The notes beneath the pieces were generated by a model, which was not told the origin of the DNA, searched no databases, and worked only from the letters and a program-made list of their open reading frames with translations. Below, piece after piece: positions 1-8,583 of a DNA stretch of 64,000 nt. Source of the DNA: Vibrio gelatinilyticus (lineage in GTDB: Bacteria; Pseudomonadota; Gammaproteobacteria; Enterobacterales; Vibrionaceae); the NCBI RefSeq assembly GCF_022836845.1, contig NZ_JAJNNZ010000003.1, forward strand, positions 372,001-436,000, written 5' to 3'. Every line of letters starts with the position of its first letter. Positions within the stretch are counted from its first letter, which is position 1. The translations under genes were made by a program, and so were the position numbers.

Positions 1-2
1 AC

Positions 3-164
3 GAGATGTTGCCGATAAAGAGCGCAACTACGCAAATTAGCCGAGAGGATGTGGCCGAGGAAATCCTTCGGGTGGCATCATTATCTATTTCGGAAAGGAG
101 TGATTGGTTTGGCCATGGTGTCTATTTGGTCGACATGAAAGTAAGCTTTTATCAAAATAGCTAA
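3..164 (+). CDS. C-terminal fragment of a CDS cut by the window edge (possibly short-chain dehydrogenase-like)
   Basis: The frame beginning at base 3 is open for 53 codons and ends in TAA at 162-164, so it is probably the tail of a gene starting outside the window. The segment ISREDVAEEILRVAS resembles the 'PEDVA..ILFLAS' stretch near the C-terminus of short-chain dehydrogenases, followed by a hydrophobic GHGVYLVD strand. This is a weak resemblance only; no cofactor or catalytic motif lies in the visible part. Confidence 0.4.
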   Translation, partial: EMLPIKSATTQISREDVAEEILRVASLSISERSDWFGHGVYLVDMKVSFYQNS

Positions 165-322
165 TTCGGTTGGCTTCTTATACTACTTAAAAATCTATAT
201 TGTTACCGACTCGACTTTCGGTTGTCACTCATAATTGTCCGTCTTTGAGTAAGCCAGATTTGTGCTGATTCAGTTTTGCCTCTTTCGATGTCACTTATCG
301 TAAACAACCAAGTCCAAATACT

Positions 323-350
323 GTCATTCCTGCGAAGGTAGGAATCTCAC
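323..350. repeat. REP-like palindromic repeat, copy 1
   Basis: GTCATTCCTGCGAAGGTAGG followed by AATCTCAC. The arms ATTCCT and AGGAAT pair around a GCGAAGGT loop. Copies of this kind (GTCATTCC...GGAATCTC) are a common dispersed extragenic palindrome in marine gammaproteobacteria. A second diverged copy lies 137 bp downstream. Confidence 0.55.
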
Positions 351-459
351 ATCAGCGAACACAGCATTAGTTTAACAACGTTCGTTAGGGGTCGGTTACA
401 AACGAACGGCGTAAAACACTTTTGCCCCATTCGGTGTTTCAAACCATCCCAAAATCACC

Positions 460-490
460 GTCATTCCCTTGAAAAAGGGAATCTCATGCA
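460..490. repeat. REP-like palindromic repeat, copy 2
   Basis: GTCATTCCCTTGAAAAAGGG followed by AATCTCATGCA. ATTCCCTT pairs with AAGGGAAT around a short A-rich loop. It shares the GTCATTCC start and GGAATCTCA end with the copy at 323-350 but has a different loop. Confidence 0.55.
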
Positions 491-588
491 GCGCGTTGCA
501 AAGCTGAGTTACGTGACTTATTCGAAGATTTTCAGTTACCCATATGCTTGAGTATTAAATAAGTACTGTCCATAAGTATATCAAAGAC

Positions 589-927
589 TTACTTTGCTGT
601 TAACGCGGTGCCATCGAAGCGAATGCCTGCCCAACCGTGTTGGATAAAATTACGAATGTTGGCATGATCGTTACCATTTGGATTATTTAAAACATCGTCG
701 CGATAAAATTGACCGAAGCAGGCCAGCGTTGATGACTCATCTAACCCCAGTGTCTGAGCAAAAGCAAAAATCTTACAAGAGCCATTGTTTTGCCCTGCCA
801 GATTTTCAGTGTTTCCATTTACAAAACTGACTGGGTTAAACTCAAAATGTTGGTCGATAACCTGCATCGTTTGCTCAAACATGATTTCATTAGGTTTTGT
901 TGCTAGCAACTCTAGAAATCTATCCAT
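589..927 (-). CDS. HopJ type III effector family protein
   Basis: A 112-residue soluble protein whose body matches the HopJ family: FNPVSFVNGN, the NNGSCKIFAFAQ segment, ACFGQFYRDDVL, and GNDHANIRNFI followed by GWAGIRF. Despite the family name, which comes from a Pseudomonas syringae protein, most members are small housekeeping-like proteins of unknown role in free-living bacteria, and nothing here points to type III secretion. A GGGAGGATA ribosome-binding site precedes the ATG. It is monocistronic as far as visible and converges on the fragment at the left edge. Confidence 0.85.
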   Translation of the reverse strand: MDRFLELLATKPNEIMFEQTMQVIDQHFEFNPVSFVNGNTENLAGQNNGSCKIFAFAQTLGLDESSTLACFGQFYRDDVLNNPNGNDHANIRNFIQHGWAGIRFDGTALTAK

Positions 928-1176
928 ATATTATATCCTCCCTCGTTATTGTTCAGAATCAGCACTATATCATCAGACAAATAGAAAGTGACGATACAAG
1001 AGTTGAAAAAGTATTTTTTGACAGGCAGTTACGATTTTACAGCTTTAATTTTTAGCCGGTTGGTTGTTTGCAACTTGGCATTTCCCTTTTTAAGCTAGAA
1101 GAGTAATCGCAGCACAGTGTCAGAACTGAAAATTCACATGCTTTTATTATCTACATTTGGTTAGGTTAGAAAGGCT

Positions 1177-1563
1177 CTAGCTTATTCCTACTGTTTCTTT
1201 CCCGATATTATCCGGATGTTGAGTCATTCTACTTTGTAGCTCAGCTTTAAGTCGAGTCAGTAGATAGTTATCTTCGTCATCCAAATCCACATGCACTTCA
1301 TCGAGCCAATAAATATCAGCGAGCAAATGCACATCACTGGCTAAGATATCCAAATCACTTTCCTCCATGTTGCATATGGATGTACGCCAGTAAGTTGATG
1401 TATCCACCACCAATAGGCGAGGGGCGTGAGCGTATTTAACGCTGTAGATTTCTGACAAGTCTGCGACTGTCGGTGCGAAGCACACCACGATGTAGCAATC
1501 TCCTTCGCCCAAATCACAAATACGATATGGGCGATCGTTTAAATGTATGGTGATATCCATCAT
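1177..1563 (-). CDS. Hypothetical acidic protein, 128 residues
   Basis: Not recognised. The product is soluble and acidic, with no signal peptide or membrane segment; it is rich in Asp/Glu near the C-terminus (DEVHVDLDDEDNYLLTRLK). The first half (ITIHLNDRPYRICDLGEGDCYIVV) looks beta-rich. The gene begins with tandem ATGs at 1563/1560 and has only a weak ribosome-binding site. A short open frame ends four bases upstream of it, so it may be the second part of a small transcription unit. Moderately confident that it is a gene, no confidence about function. Confidence 0.5.
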   Translation of the reverse strand: MMDITIHLNDRPYRICDLGEGDCYIVVCFAPTVADLSEIYSVKYAHAPRLLVVDTSTYWRTSICNMEESDLDILASDVHLLADIYWLDEVHVDLDDEDNYLLTRLKAELQSRMTQHPDNIGKETVGIS

Positions 1564-1896
1564 AACTTACAAGTCCGGTAAATGAGTGTTTCTCGCGACT
1601 GACGCAGTCAGACTCCGTATTGACTTAAAAGCCAACCGTGTTCGACGTCGCTGACCATCGCAATGTAGCGGTTCATCTACTATGTGATATTTGCCTTGAA
1701 AAAGGCACGTTTTAGAGAAATTCATATTTGCTGTAACGAAACAACTAAATATGAATTTCACTAATTCATAGTCATGATCTTTGTTCCCCACTATGGTGCT
1801 CCACGAATATTGCCGCTTTGGAAGCAGTAGAAGAACTCACCACCCATTTCGTTAACGGAACACAACGGAGTGCTGGAAATAACCCAAAGGCTCAAC
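1564..1896. other. Intergenic region with an unsupported short minus-strand frame
   Basis: A minus-strand frame (1567-1701 from an internal ATG, about 44 codons) ends just before the hypothetical gene at 1177-1563. It has no recognised motif and no clear ribosome-binding site, so it is not called as a gene. The right part holds the promoter and the ribosome-binding site (AAAGG at 1886-1890) of the chaA-like gene. Confidence 0.4.
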
Positions 1897-2988
1897 ATGC
1901 TTAAGGCTCTCAAGCAGGAGTACACACTGCTCATTGGCGCTCTTGCGATCTTATTTTTTAAACTCGTCGGCGACACACTGTTAAACAATGGTCTCTCAGT
2001 CATACCTTATATACTTACAACAGGGATGCTTTTCTATGTGGTCATGACGGCCATTTTCGCAGTGGTTCGACACTCTGACGCACTAGCGATCAAACTGGGT
2101 GATCCCTATGGTACGCTGATCTTAACTCTATCAGTAGTGTTACTTGAAGTGATTATGGTGTCGTCGGTTATGCTGACCGGAGAGTCTAACCCAGTGTTGG
2201 CACGCGATACCATGTTTGCGGTGGTGATGGCTGTCCTTAATGGTTTTGTTGGTATCACCTTATTGATCGGTGGCCTTAAATATCATACGCAAAGCTACAA
2301 TCTTGATGGTATCAAAGCCTATTTGGTCGCGATTATTCCATTGGCCATGCTATGCCTGATTTTGCCGAACTTCACTACTATGGATGCTAGGGGCAACATG
2401 TCGGTGGGCTTGACTACTACTTTAGTTCTCGCCTCGATTTCACTTTATGCAGTGTTCCTGTTTATACAGACCAGAAGTCATACTCACTTTTTCATTGATG
2501 CTGATCATCAGGATGACTATGAGGAGCATGGCCCAATGAAGAGCAATGCATTTCATATACTTATGTTGGTGAGTTATCTGGTGGTCGTGATCTTGCTTGC
2601 CAAGAGTCTAGCTATCCCCATCAACGATGGTATCTCAGATTTGGGGGCGCCTGCGGCACTAGGAGGACTTGTAGTGGCGTTGATTATTCTAGCTCCGGAA
2701 GCGGTTGGCGCCGTAAAAGCCGCCATCCACAATCAACTGCAACGCGCGATGAACCTGTTTTTCGGCTCGGTGCTAGCCACGATAGCCCTTACCGTTCCCG
2801 CGGTATTACTGATTTCCGGGATCATGGACGAGCCGATTAAACTCGGACTGAGACCAGCAGAGATGGTGCTACTTGTTGCCACACTTTTGATGAGCAGCGT
2901 CAGTTTCAGTAGCGGGCGTACCAACTCACTTAATGGTGCGACACACCTCATTCTGTTTTTCGCTTACATCATTCTGATGTTTGATTAA
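1897..2988 (+). CDS. chaA: Calcium:proton antiporter of the ChaA type
   Basis: An inner-membrane cation/H+ antiporter of the CaCA superfamily that exports Ca2+ (and Na+/K+ in E. coli) in exchange for protons. The ATG at 1897 gives 363 residues, close to E. coli ChaA (366); AAAGG lies 6 nt upstream, which favours it over the GTG at 1870. About eleven hydrophobic segments are visible. The two alpha-repeat regions are present: LGDPYGTLILTLSVVLLEVI near residues 60-80 and LIILAPEAVGAVKAAIHN near residue 260, each with the conserved acidic residue. An acidic/His-rich loop (FFIDADHQDDYEEHG) separates the halves, as in the family. The next gene downstream is an MgtE-type Mg2+ transporter, so this is a divalent-cation locus. 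Confidence 0.87.
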   Translation: MLKALKQEYTLLIGALAILFFKLVGDTLLNNGLSVIPYILTTGMLFYVVMTAIFAVVRHSDALAIKLGDPYGTLILTLSVVLLEVIMVSSVMLTGESNPVLARDTMFAVVMAVLNGFVGITLLIGGLKYHTQSYNLDGIKAYLVAIIPLAMLCLILPNFTTMDARGNMSVGLTTTLVLASISLYAVFLFIQTRSHTHFFIDADHQDDYEEHGPMKSNAFHILMLVSYLVVVILLAKSLAIPINDGISDLGAPAALGGLVVALIILAPEAVGAVKAAIHNQLQRAMNLFFGSVLATIALTVPAVLLISGIMDEPIKLGLRPAEMVLLVATLLMSSVSFSSGRTNSLNGATHLILFFAYIILMFD

Positions 2989-3083
2989 TTCTAATCGCAT
3001 ATTGAATCAGTGCCTCTTGGCAAAGCGGCGCTTGACAGCAGTTAACAGACTGTACTCACTGTTTTCATTGAAAGGTGTTCACT

Positions 3084-4487
3084 ATGACTTTTCTTTCCAT
3101 GCCTTTGCATTCGAAAGATGCAGAGGCACTTTATGCCTCACTACTAGAACAGATATCCGCTACTGATAGCGTTGGCCTTTCGGAAAGCCTTAGAACCGCA
3201 GAACCCGTGTTATTACCACTTGTTTTTCGCAAGCTAACTAGAGAAGAGCGCGCCGTTACATGGGTACTATTGACATTGGTCACTCCTCAACTGGCCGCGA
3301 ATCTTCTTGATCATTTTAATGACACTGAACTGATTAGCGTGGTAAAGACATTACCCATAGAGACTATTATCCCGCTATTCCAGTTTTTGCGATCCCCAGA
3401 CCGGCGACTTTTGCTTAAGTACTTGCCTGAAGAGTATCAATATCAGTTGAGGCTCTCTCTGCCTTCAAACTGGAAATACGAAGAGAAAGCGGCACTCGCT
3501 TACTCAAGTGATACGGTTGGTGGGATCTGCAAAAGTGAAGTGCTTAAGTTAGATCAGGATGCAACCGTCGCCGATCTGGGTTCCGCCCTAAGGGCAGAAG
3601 AACAAACCTCAGAGCAGTTGGAATGGCGCTATGTCTATCTTCACGATGAAAGGGGAGTGTACCTCGGTGCGTTAAAAATACGCGACATTTTTCTTCGCCC
3701 TTACGGAGCGAAATTAAGAGACTACCTGGATCTCACGGTGCCGGTTATTGCACCCGATAACGACCTAACTGCTCTGAAAAGTGTGCTCGACAGTAAACCA
3801 CACTCAGTCATTCCGGTCGTCGATCACAAAGGGTTTCAGATCGGCGTGGTCGGTTCGACTCACTTGAACGAAGCGCTGTACCAGAACTCCAAACAACAAC
3901 TGTTAGAACAGGCGGGCGTATTAGGGGGAGACGAATTTCGCGCCATGCCAATGAAGGTACGCAACGTGCGCCGCCTTGCTTTTCTACTGCCCTCCGTGGT
4001 GCTAAGTTATATCGCCGTTTCCATTATCGCCGCCTATGAACCCATTATTGAACAAATAGCCGTACTTGCGGCCATCTTGCCATTGGTCGCGAACCTCTCT
4101 GGTGCGGCAGGTAATCAGGCGGTAGCAGTATCGATCCGCGAGCTCTCCACCGGACGGCTGTCCACAAAAGATCTGCTCTACGTAGTACTCAAAGAAATGC
4201 CGATAGGGCTAGTCAATGGCCTGCTGATTGGCCTCGTACTCGCCGTGCTGACCATGATCACTCATGACCAACAACCACTGGCATTGCCCCTATTGATTGG
4301 CGCTGCCTATGCGGTGTCTTCGGTATTGGCAGTCATTATTGGAGGCTCACTGCCACTGCTTCTCAAACGATTCAATCTTGATCCAGCCATGCTCTCTAGC
4401 CCAATTCTAACCACGTTAACCGACGCCATTGCCTTTTTCAGCGTCCTTTACTTAACGCAAACTTTCTTACTTTCAGCCGTTGTCTAA
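3084..4487 (+). CDS. mgtE: MgtE-family magnesium transporter
   Basis: A 467-residue MgtE-type Mg2+ channel. In order: a cytosolic MgtE_N helical domain (about 20-125, with PIETIIPLFQFLRS and RRLLLKYLPEEYQ), a CBS pair (about 135-255, SDTVGGICKSEVLKL and LTALKSVLDSKPHSVIPVVD), then five membrane helices. The pore helix LPLVANLSGAAGNQAVAVSIREL carries the family GNQ element, and a conserved acidic position follows in TTLTDAIAFF near the C-terminus. The ATG at 3084 has AAGG eight bases upstream, better than the GTG at 3075. It lies 95 bp after the chaA-like gene and may be cotranscribed. In the family, the CBS/N domains sense cytosolic Mg2+ and gate the pore. Confidence 0.88.
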   Translation: MTFLSMPLHSKDAEALYASLLEQISATDSVGLSESLRTAEPVLLPLVFRKLTREERAVTWVLLTLVTPQLAANLLDHFNDTELISVVKTLPIETIIPLFQFLRSPDRRLLLKYLPEEYQYQLRLSLPSNWKYEEKAALAYSSDTVGGICKSEVLKLDQDATVADLGSALRAEEQTSEQLEWRYVYLHDERGVYLGALKIRDIFLRPYGAKLRDYLDLTVPVIAPDNDLTALKSVLDSKPHSVIPVVDHKGFQIGVVGSTHLNEALYQNSKQQLLEQAGVLGGDEFRAMPMKVRNVRRLAFLLPSVVLSYIAVSIIAAYEPIIEQIAVLAAILPLVANLSGAAGNQAVAVSIRELSTGRLSTKDLLYVVLKEMPIGLVNGLLIGLVLAVLTMITHDQQPLALPLLIGAAYAVSSVLAVIIGGSLPLLLKRFNLDPAMLSSPILTTLTDAIAFFSVLYLTQTFLLSAVV

Positions 4488-4503
4488 CCAACAGGAAAAC
4501 CAT

Positions 4504-5047
4504 ATGCAAATAGAAACACTGTTTACTTACCTGACTTTAACCGTCATTGGTCTACTGCCCATCATGAACCCGCCCGCTGCTGCCACCGTGCTACTGGGAC
4601 TCAGCAAAGGGCGCGACAAAAACTACATCGTCTCTCAGGGAAAAGCGATAGACACCTAACCGTGTTTCCCTTGTGTATGGGCTTCTTCAACGGAGTGACG
4701 GCTTTAAACCAGCTCAGTATCGATGTGCCCAATTCGCGCCATGGTGGCGGCATCATCATTGTCGATATCGAATTCAATATGCTGTTTACAAGAAAAACAA
4801 GCGGAAAACATTTCGCCGGACTAGGATTCCATCGCTTTGGTTCCGCTATCCATCCCTTCACTATGTGGCCCCAACACCATAGCATTGATCATCCGTCTTT
4901 CTGCAGAGCTGGCCACCCATCGTGACGAGCTACATATGCCGAGTGTTTACAGTGGGGTGATTGCTGGCTTTGCTCATTTGTATGGACGTGCAGTTCTTTA
5001 CTCCAGGAATTGAAGAGACTGCACTGGACATCTATCAGAGGCTATAA
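4504..5047 (+). pseudogene. Decayed MarC/UPF0056-family membrane protein gene
   Basis: Three out-of-frame blocks recall one MarC-family protein in the right order. The first (4504-4659) starts with an ATG and reads LTVIGLLPIMNPPAAATVLLGLSKGRDK, then drifts to a stop. The second reads LSIDVPNSRHGGGIIIVDIEFNML, equivalent to the family's second helix region, and continues after a frame change as VPLSIPSLCGPNTIALII. The third is the C-terminus, DVQFFTPGIEETALDIYQRL, stopping at 5047. The total is roughly 120 bp shorter than a usual MarC gene, so at least one internal deletion plus two frameshifts have occurred. It follows mgtE by 16 bp and was probably once in the same unit. Confidence 0.8.
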
Positions 5048-5084
5048 ACAGCAGTTCTGATTCCTCAGTTAATAGATACGAAAA

Positions 5085-5104
5085 GCCCCAGTAAAAACTG
5101 GGGC
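5085..5104. terminator. Bidirectional rho-independent terminator
   Basis: GCCCCAGTAAAAACTGGGGC forms a stem GCCCCAGT/ACTGGGGC. AAAA precedes it and a mild T-run follows, so it can serve both the mgtE/marC side and the convergent hydrolase gene. Confidence 0.75.
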
Positions 5105-5134
5105 GTTCAATTCGATAAAACTATACAATAAAAA

Positions 5135-6184
5135 CTATAGTAAGTTTGCTCGCATAAACCGGCTTAACGCCTGATAGTGTTCGTTGGACTCTGGCGTTCC
5201 CAGAGCGGCCATATAGTCACCATGCGACTGACCTTCATAAACATTTAGCTCAGTAACGTTCCCAGCTCGCTTCAGTGCTCTGTCCAACCTGATCGTGTCA
5301 CTCAGCAACAGATCACGAGTTCCGGTGATCAAATAACTTGGTGGAAAATTCTCAAAACTGCCATTAATAGGTGACACCAAAGGATCACTGAGATCTTTAT
5401 TGCCAACATAGACATCCACCATCGCTTCCCCTAAGCCTCGCCAACTACCGAGGATGTGGTCGACGCCTTCGTTAATGTGGCGGCTATCTCCGGTGAATGT
5501 CATGTCCACAGACGGTGTTCCCACATACAAACCGGCTGGCGCTGAAACCTTGATACGGTTAAGTTCCTGCACTGCTAACACGGATAATGCTCCTCCTGCC
5601 GATGAGCCCCCCATAACCATTGAGTCCGCCGTGCGATCTTTTAATAACGCACGCCATACAGTCACAATATCGTCACGTCCCGCTGGAGCCGGAGACTCAG
5701 GGCCCTTGCTGTAATCAATGGCGAGTACCGGAATTTGCATATGATGTGCAACAACCATCCCTTCTGTAGTCGAGGCCAAGCCTCCATTAAGTAGGTAACC
5801 TCCACCCTGTACCGCGACAAATAGCTTATCTTTTAGCTCTGGTGCAACCGTTTTAGGTGTAATCCAATATACCGATACACCGGCAATCGTATCTTTCACA
5901 ATAGTCGCCCCCAACTGCTCCGACAATGCCTGAGCTCGCACTCCAGCGGCTGCGTCTCTGGTCGCTATAAACTCGTGCCACTCAGCATCACCGGCTGGAT
6001 AACCTTCCATCAGTGCCGAGGTATTCGCCGCAGGGAACTGCTTAGAGAACTGATAGAACTCCTTACTGACTGCAGTCGTCAGTGGCACTGGCTCAGAGGA
6101 AAGGGTTACGTTTTTGGCACTTACCAATGTTGATGTAGTGACACTGCATACCGCAAGTAGAGATGCGATTAATTTCTTGTTCAT
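5135..6184 (-). CDS. Secreted alpha/beta hydrolase, HSL-like esterase
   Basis: A 349-residue exported hydrolase. Residues 1-23 form a signal peptide (cleavage after LVSA). The fold-3 catalytic apparatus is visible: an oxyanion-hole glycine run QGGGY at about 126-130, nucleophile elbow GGSSAGG with Ser195, acid Asp291 in TGTRDLLLSD, and His321 in GQSHGDY. The hormone-sensitive-lipase family normally has HGGG at the oxyanion hole; here the His is Gln. It is likely a periplasmic or extracellular carboxylesterase acting on small acyl esters; the substrate cannot be read. It is divergent from an alkylsulfatase-like gene with a shared 300-bp control region containing an inverted repeat. Confidence 0.85.
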   Translation of the reverse strand: MNKKLIASLLAVCSVTTSTLVSAKNVTLSSEPVPLTTAVSKEFYQFSKQFPAANTSALMEGYPAGDAEWHEFIATRDAAAGVRAQALSEQLGATIVKDTIAGVSVYWITPKTVAPELKDKLFVAVQGGGYLLNGGLASTTEGMVVAHHMQIPVLAIDYSKGPESPAPAGRDDIVTVWRALLKDRTADSMVMGGSSAGGALSVLAVQELNRIKVSAPAGLYVGTPSVDMTFTGDSRHINEGVDHILGSWRGLGEAMVDVYVGNKDLSDPLVSPINGSFENFPPSYLITGTRDLLLSDTIRLDRALKRAGNVTELNVYEGQSHGDYMAALGTPESNEHYQALSRFMRANLL

Positions 6185-6268
6185 GGATTCACCTTAATGG
6201 TTAGGGGAAGTAACTCTGTTGGGGTGTATTTAACCGTGAGGCAGTCACGCTGACCATGAATTGAACAA

Positions 6269-6315
6269 ATTCATTTTTGTCGCTTCACCTTGAGCTAACC
6301 TGCTCAAAAATGAAT
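6269..6315. promoter_or_regulatory. Inverted repeat between divergent genes, possible operator
   Basis: ATTCATTTTTG (6269-6279) and CAAAAATGAAT (6305-6315) are perfect 11-bp inverted arms separated by 25 bp. They lie midway between the divergently transcribed hydrolase and sulfatase-like genes, where a shared regulator would bind. No regulator gene is adjacent. Confidence 0.4.
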
Positions 6316-6491
6316 CGCTGTAATTCATCGTTTCTGTTAACGCCGATCCATAGACTTTAAAACATCAACTAGGGGATAGCCCTTTAAACTGTATCCATCA
6401 CGCTCAAAATACCACTGCTAAACAGATGCAAAGTGAACCCGTTAATGGGAGTTGGATACATTCAATTACGAGGTTTATAGATTCGATGACT

Positions 6492-8258
6492 ATGAGTAAT
6501 ACAATAAAGACACTAACCGCAACACTTATTGGTTTTGCCATAACCAGTGCCGCATCGGCTCATTCCCATCAATATGGAATGTCATTGCATACGGAGTTGG
6601 TGACCACGAAAAGCGGCGCGATCACTACGCGTCCGCAAGCTGAAGTGGACGTCAACTATGAGGTCGAGACTAAACACATCACCGAAATTACAGATGGGGT
6701 TTATCGCATAGCAGGTTGGGGTATCGGTAACATCATTGCCATAAACGCTCCAGTGGGGTGGATCATCATTGATACTGGTGATAGCACTCAGGTTGCAAAA
6801 GAACAGCGCTCAGCACTAGAACAGAAACTCGGAAAGCCGATCGCTGTTGCCGCCATTCTTTACACACACTCTCACTATACCCACGGTACATCAATTTGGG
6901 CTGATGAAGGTACTAAGATCTACGGCCATGAACATCTGGTGACAAACCTGCAAGCGGATTCTGGTATCAGTGTACTAAGCGGTAATTTCTCGACCAGAGC
7001 GGTCATTCAGTTTGGTATGTTGCACCCTTTGGAGGGAAAAGATGCTTTTCCGAGCAAGCTCGGGTTTAGCAAAGATAAGCTTATTGGTGAGTCCGGATTT
7101 ATGGCTCCTGATATTACCTTCAAGAATGGCAGCGTTGAAAACCACACTGTCGCCGGTCTCGCAGTGGAAGTTTTACCAAGTCAAACCGATGTTCTCGATT
7201 CGGTAGCGTTTTATTTCCCGCAACAAAAACTGCTGGTCTCAAATGCCATGAACAGCAACAGCCTCTTCAATCTGTATACTTTACGCGGGGATATTTACCG
7301 TGATCCAATGAGAATGGTAGACGCAGCCGATCTGGCATTAAGTCGTGATATTGAGTATCACGTCGATATTCATGGCTCTGCTAACATCGGCAGTGTTGCC
7401 GCTCATCAGGCAATCACCTCATTTCGCGACAGCATGCAGTTGATCCATGATCAGACCTACCGGGGTATCGCTATGGGTAAAGACGGACAGGAGATCGCTG
7501 AGTGGATCCATATGCCAGAATCACTGCGCGCCGACAAAGAGACGTATGGACAAGTTGAGAGCTATGCCAAGCAGGTTTATAGCTCCCGAATTGGTTGGAT
7601 GGGTTGGGACGTATACGACATCAACCCGCTTCCCAAAAAACAGCAAGCAGAAAAAACCGTCGAGGCGATGGGCGGCACCGATGCCGTGATAGCTATGATT
7701 GCCAAAGCGCAAGCTAAGGGCGATATTGCTAGTACGCAGTGGAGCTTGTTCTTAACGACTCAGCTCATGAATATGGGTGTCATGCCTGAAGAGGTCAAAC
7801 AACTGCGTGCGAATGCGGCTCGTACTTTGGGACAACATACCACATCCGCCAATGCGCGTGGTTTCTACATTTCAGAAGCCTTGTTACACGAAGGTAAAAT
7901 GCAATTTGCAGGAACTACTCTGGATAACTATCAGCAACTCAGTCAACTGCTAGGGGCGGTCACTGCAGAAAAACTGGCCAGTTCTCCGTTGAGAGACAAT
8001 GTCCACTACTTACGATTTATGGTGGATTCTAAACAAGTAGAAGGCAAGCAGATTGAATTTAATCTCCACTTCACCGATGAGCATGAACACTACGCTATTG
8101 CTTTGAGAAACGGAGTGATTGCCATTACTGCCCAGCCAAACGAGGGAAGAACCTTTGAGCTCACCAAGCAGGATTGGGATGACATGATACTTGGACTTGA
8201 GCCCTTTTCGCATTTACACAACGACCTGAAGGTACTAGAACAGGCCATTGTTCGATAA
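6492..8258 (+). CDS. Exported alkylsulfatase-like MBL-fold protein with altered metal ligands
   Basis: About 588 residues from ATG 6492 (an ATG at 6486 is equally possible). Residues 1-23 are a signal peptide ending TSAASA. An N-terminal metallo-beta-lactamase domain (about 65-320, with GWIIIDTGDS), a helical alkylsulfatase dimerisation domain (about 325-460, with YGQVESYAKQ and GWMGWDVYDINPLP), and a C-terminal SCP2-like domain (about 475-585) match the SdsA1/BDS1 architecture. Family members hydrolyse alkyl sulfates with two Zn2+. Here the HxHxDH motif reads THSHYTHG, so the Asp is Thr130, and the Glu normally preceding NLYTLRG and the SHHW histidine region also look substituted (VSNAMNSNSLF; DIHGSANIG). 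Activity may therefore differ or be lost. Confidence 0.8.
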   Translation: MSNTIKTLTATLIGFAITSAASAHSHQYGMSLHTELVTTKSGAITTRPQAEVDVNYEVETKHITEITDGVYRIAGWGIGNIIAINAPVGWIIIDTGDSTQVAKEQRSALEQKLGKPIAVAAILYTHSHYTHGTSIWADEGTKIYGHEHLVTNLQADSGISVLSGNFSTRAVIQFGMLHPLEGKDAFPSKLGFSKDKLIGESGFMAPDITFKNGSVENHTVAGLAVEVLPSQTDVLDSVAFYFPQQKLLVSNAMNSNSLFNLYTLRGDIYRDPMRMVDAADLALSRDIEYHVDIHGSANIGSVAAHQAITSFRDSMQLIHDQTYRGIAMGKDGQEIAEWIHMPESLRADKETYGQVESYAKQVYSSRIGWMGWDVYDINPLPKKQQAEKTVEAMGGTDAVIAMIAKAQAKGDIASTQWSLFLTTQLMNMGVMPEEVKQLRANAARTLGQHTTSANARGFYISEALLHEGKMQFAGTTLDNYQQLSQLLGAVTAEKLASSPLRDNVHYLRFMVDSKQVEGKQIEFNLHFTDEHEHYAIALRNGVIAITAQPNEGRTFELTKQDWDDMILGLEPFSHLHNDLKVLEQAIVR

Positions 8259-8270
8259 TCAAAACCTAAA

Positions 8271-8295
8271 TGAAATGAAATGAAATGAAATGAAA
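8271..8295. repeat. TGAAA pentanucleotide microsatellite, five copies
   Basis: Five perfect tandem TGAAA units lie between the stop codon of the sulfatase-like gene and its terminator. They are noncoding, so copy-number change would not alter a protein. Confidence 0.85.
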
Positions 8296-8325
8296 AGTCA
8301 GCCCATGTCTTATGGGGCTGACTTT
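8294..8325 (+). terminator. Rho-independent terminator of the sulfatase-like gene
   Basis: AAAGTCAGCCCAT and ATGGGGCTGACTTT form a long stem with a one-base bulge, 35 bp after the stop codon. Confidence 0.7.
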
Positions 8326-8332
8326 GTGAATT

Positions 8333-8386
8333 CTAGTTATAACGACTGAACTAGTTATAACGACTGAACTAGTTATAACGACTGAA
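8333..8386. repeat. Three perfect 18-bp tandem repeats
   Basis: CTAGTTATAACGACTGAA is repeated three times without change (8333-8350, 8351-8368, 8369-8386). Each unit contains the palindrome GTTATAAC. The array sits between a terminator and a convergent small gene. Confidence 0.9.
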
Positions 8387-8469
8387 ATAATGGGACGCAT
8401 ATGCGTCGAAATGGCATTGTGCAGGCTGCTATGGATCCGGCGTTTGCCCTAACCACACTCTGACAATAG

Positions 8470-8490
8470 ATTCCGCATCAAATGCGGAAT
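8470..8490. repeat. Palindrome, REP-like or terminator-like
   Basis: ATTCCGCAT, spacer CAA, then ATGCGGAAT are perfect 9-bp arms. The ATTCC...GGAAT ends echo the REP-like repeats at 323-350 and 460-490. It could end either convergent transcript, but no T-run follows. Confidence 0.5.
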
Positions 8491-8583
8491 GATGAATTTA
8501 GGGCTGTTGCGAGAAGGGAGCTTATGTCCAAAGGCGAATTATAGGGAGTGGTTGATGTGTAACACGGACGATGAAGCGACTCT

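Larger units (their letters stand above)
165..588. other. Intergenic stretch with two REP-like palindromes
   Basis: No credible gene is seen here. The interval lies between the end of the leftmost gene and the convergent HopJ-like gene, and contains two copies of a short palindromic repeat (323-350 and 460-490), listed separately. Confidence 0.5.

Noticed and set aside
589..927. HopJ-like gene as evidence of a type III secretion system
   Set aside because: The family is widespread in bacteria without type III secretion and no secretion genes are nearby.
1567..1791. Minus-strand frame ending just before the hypothetical gene at 1177-1563
   Set aside because: No ribosome-binding site, motif or convincing composition; kept only as a comment on the intergenic region.
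8333..8386. Considered the tandem 18-mers as a CRISPR array
   Set aside because: Units are contiguous with no spacers and no cas gene is nearby.
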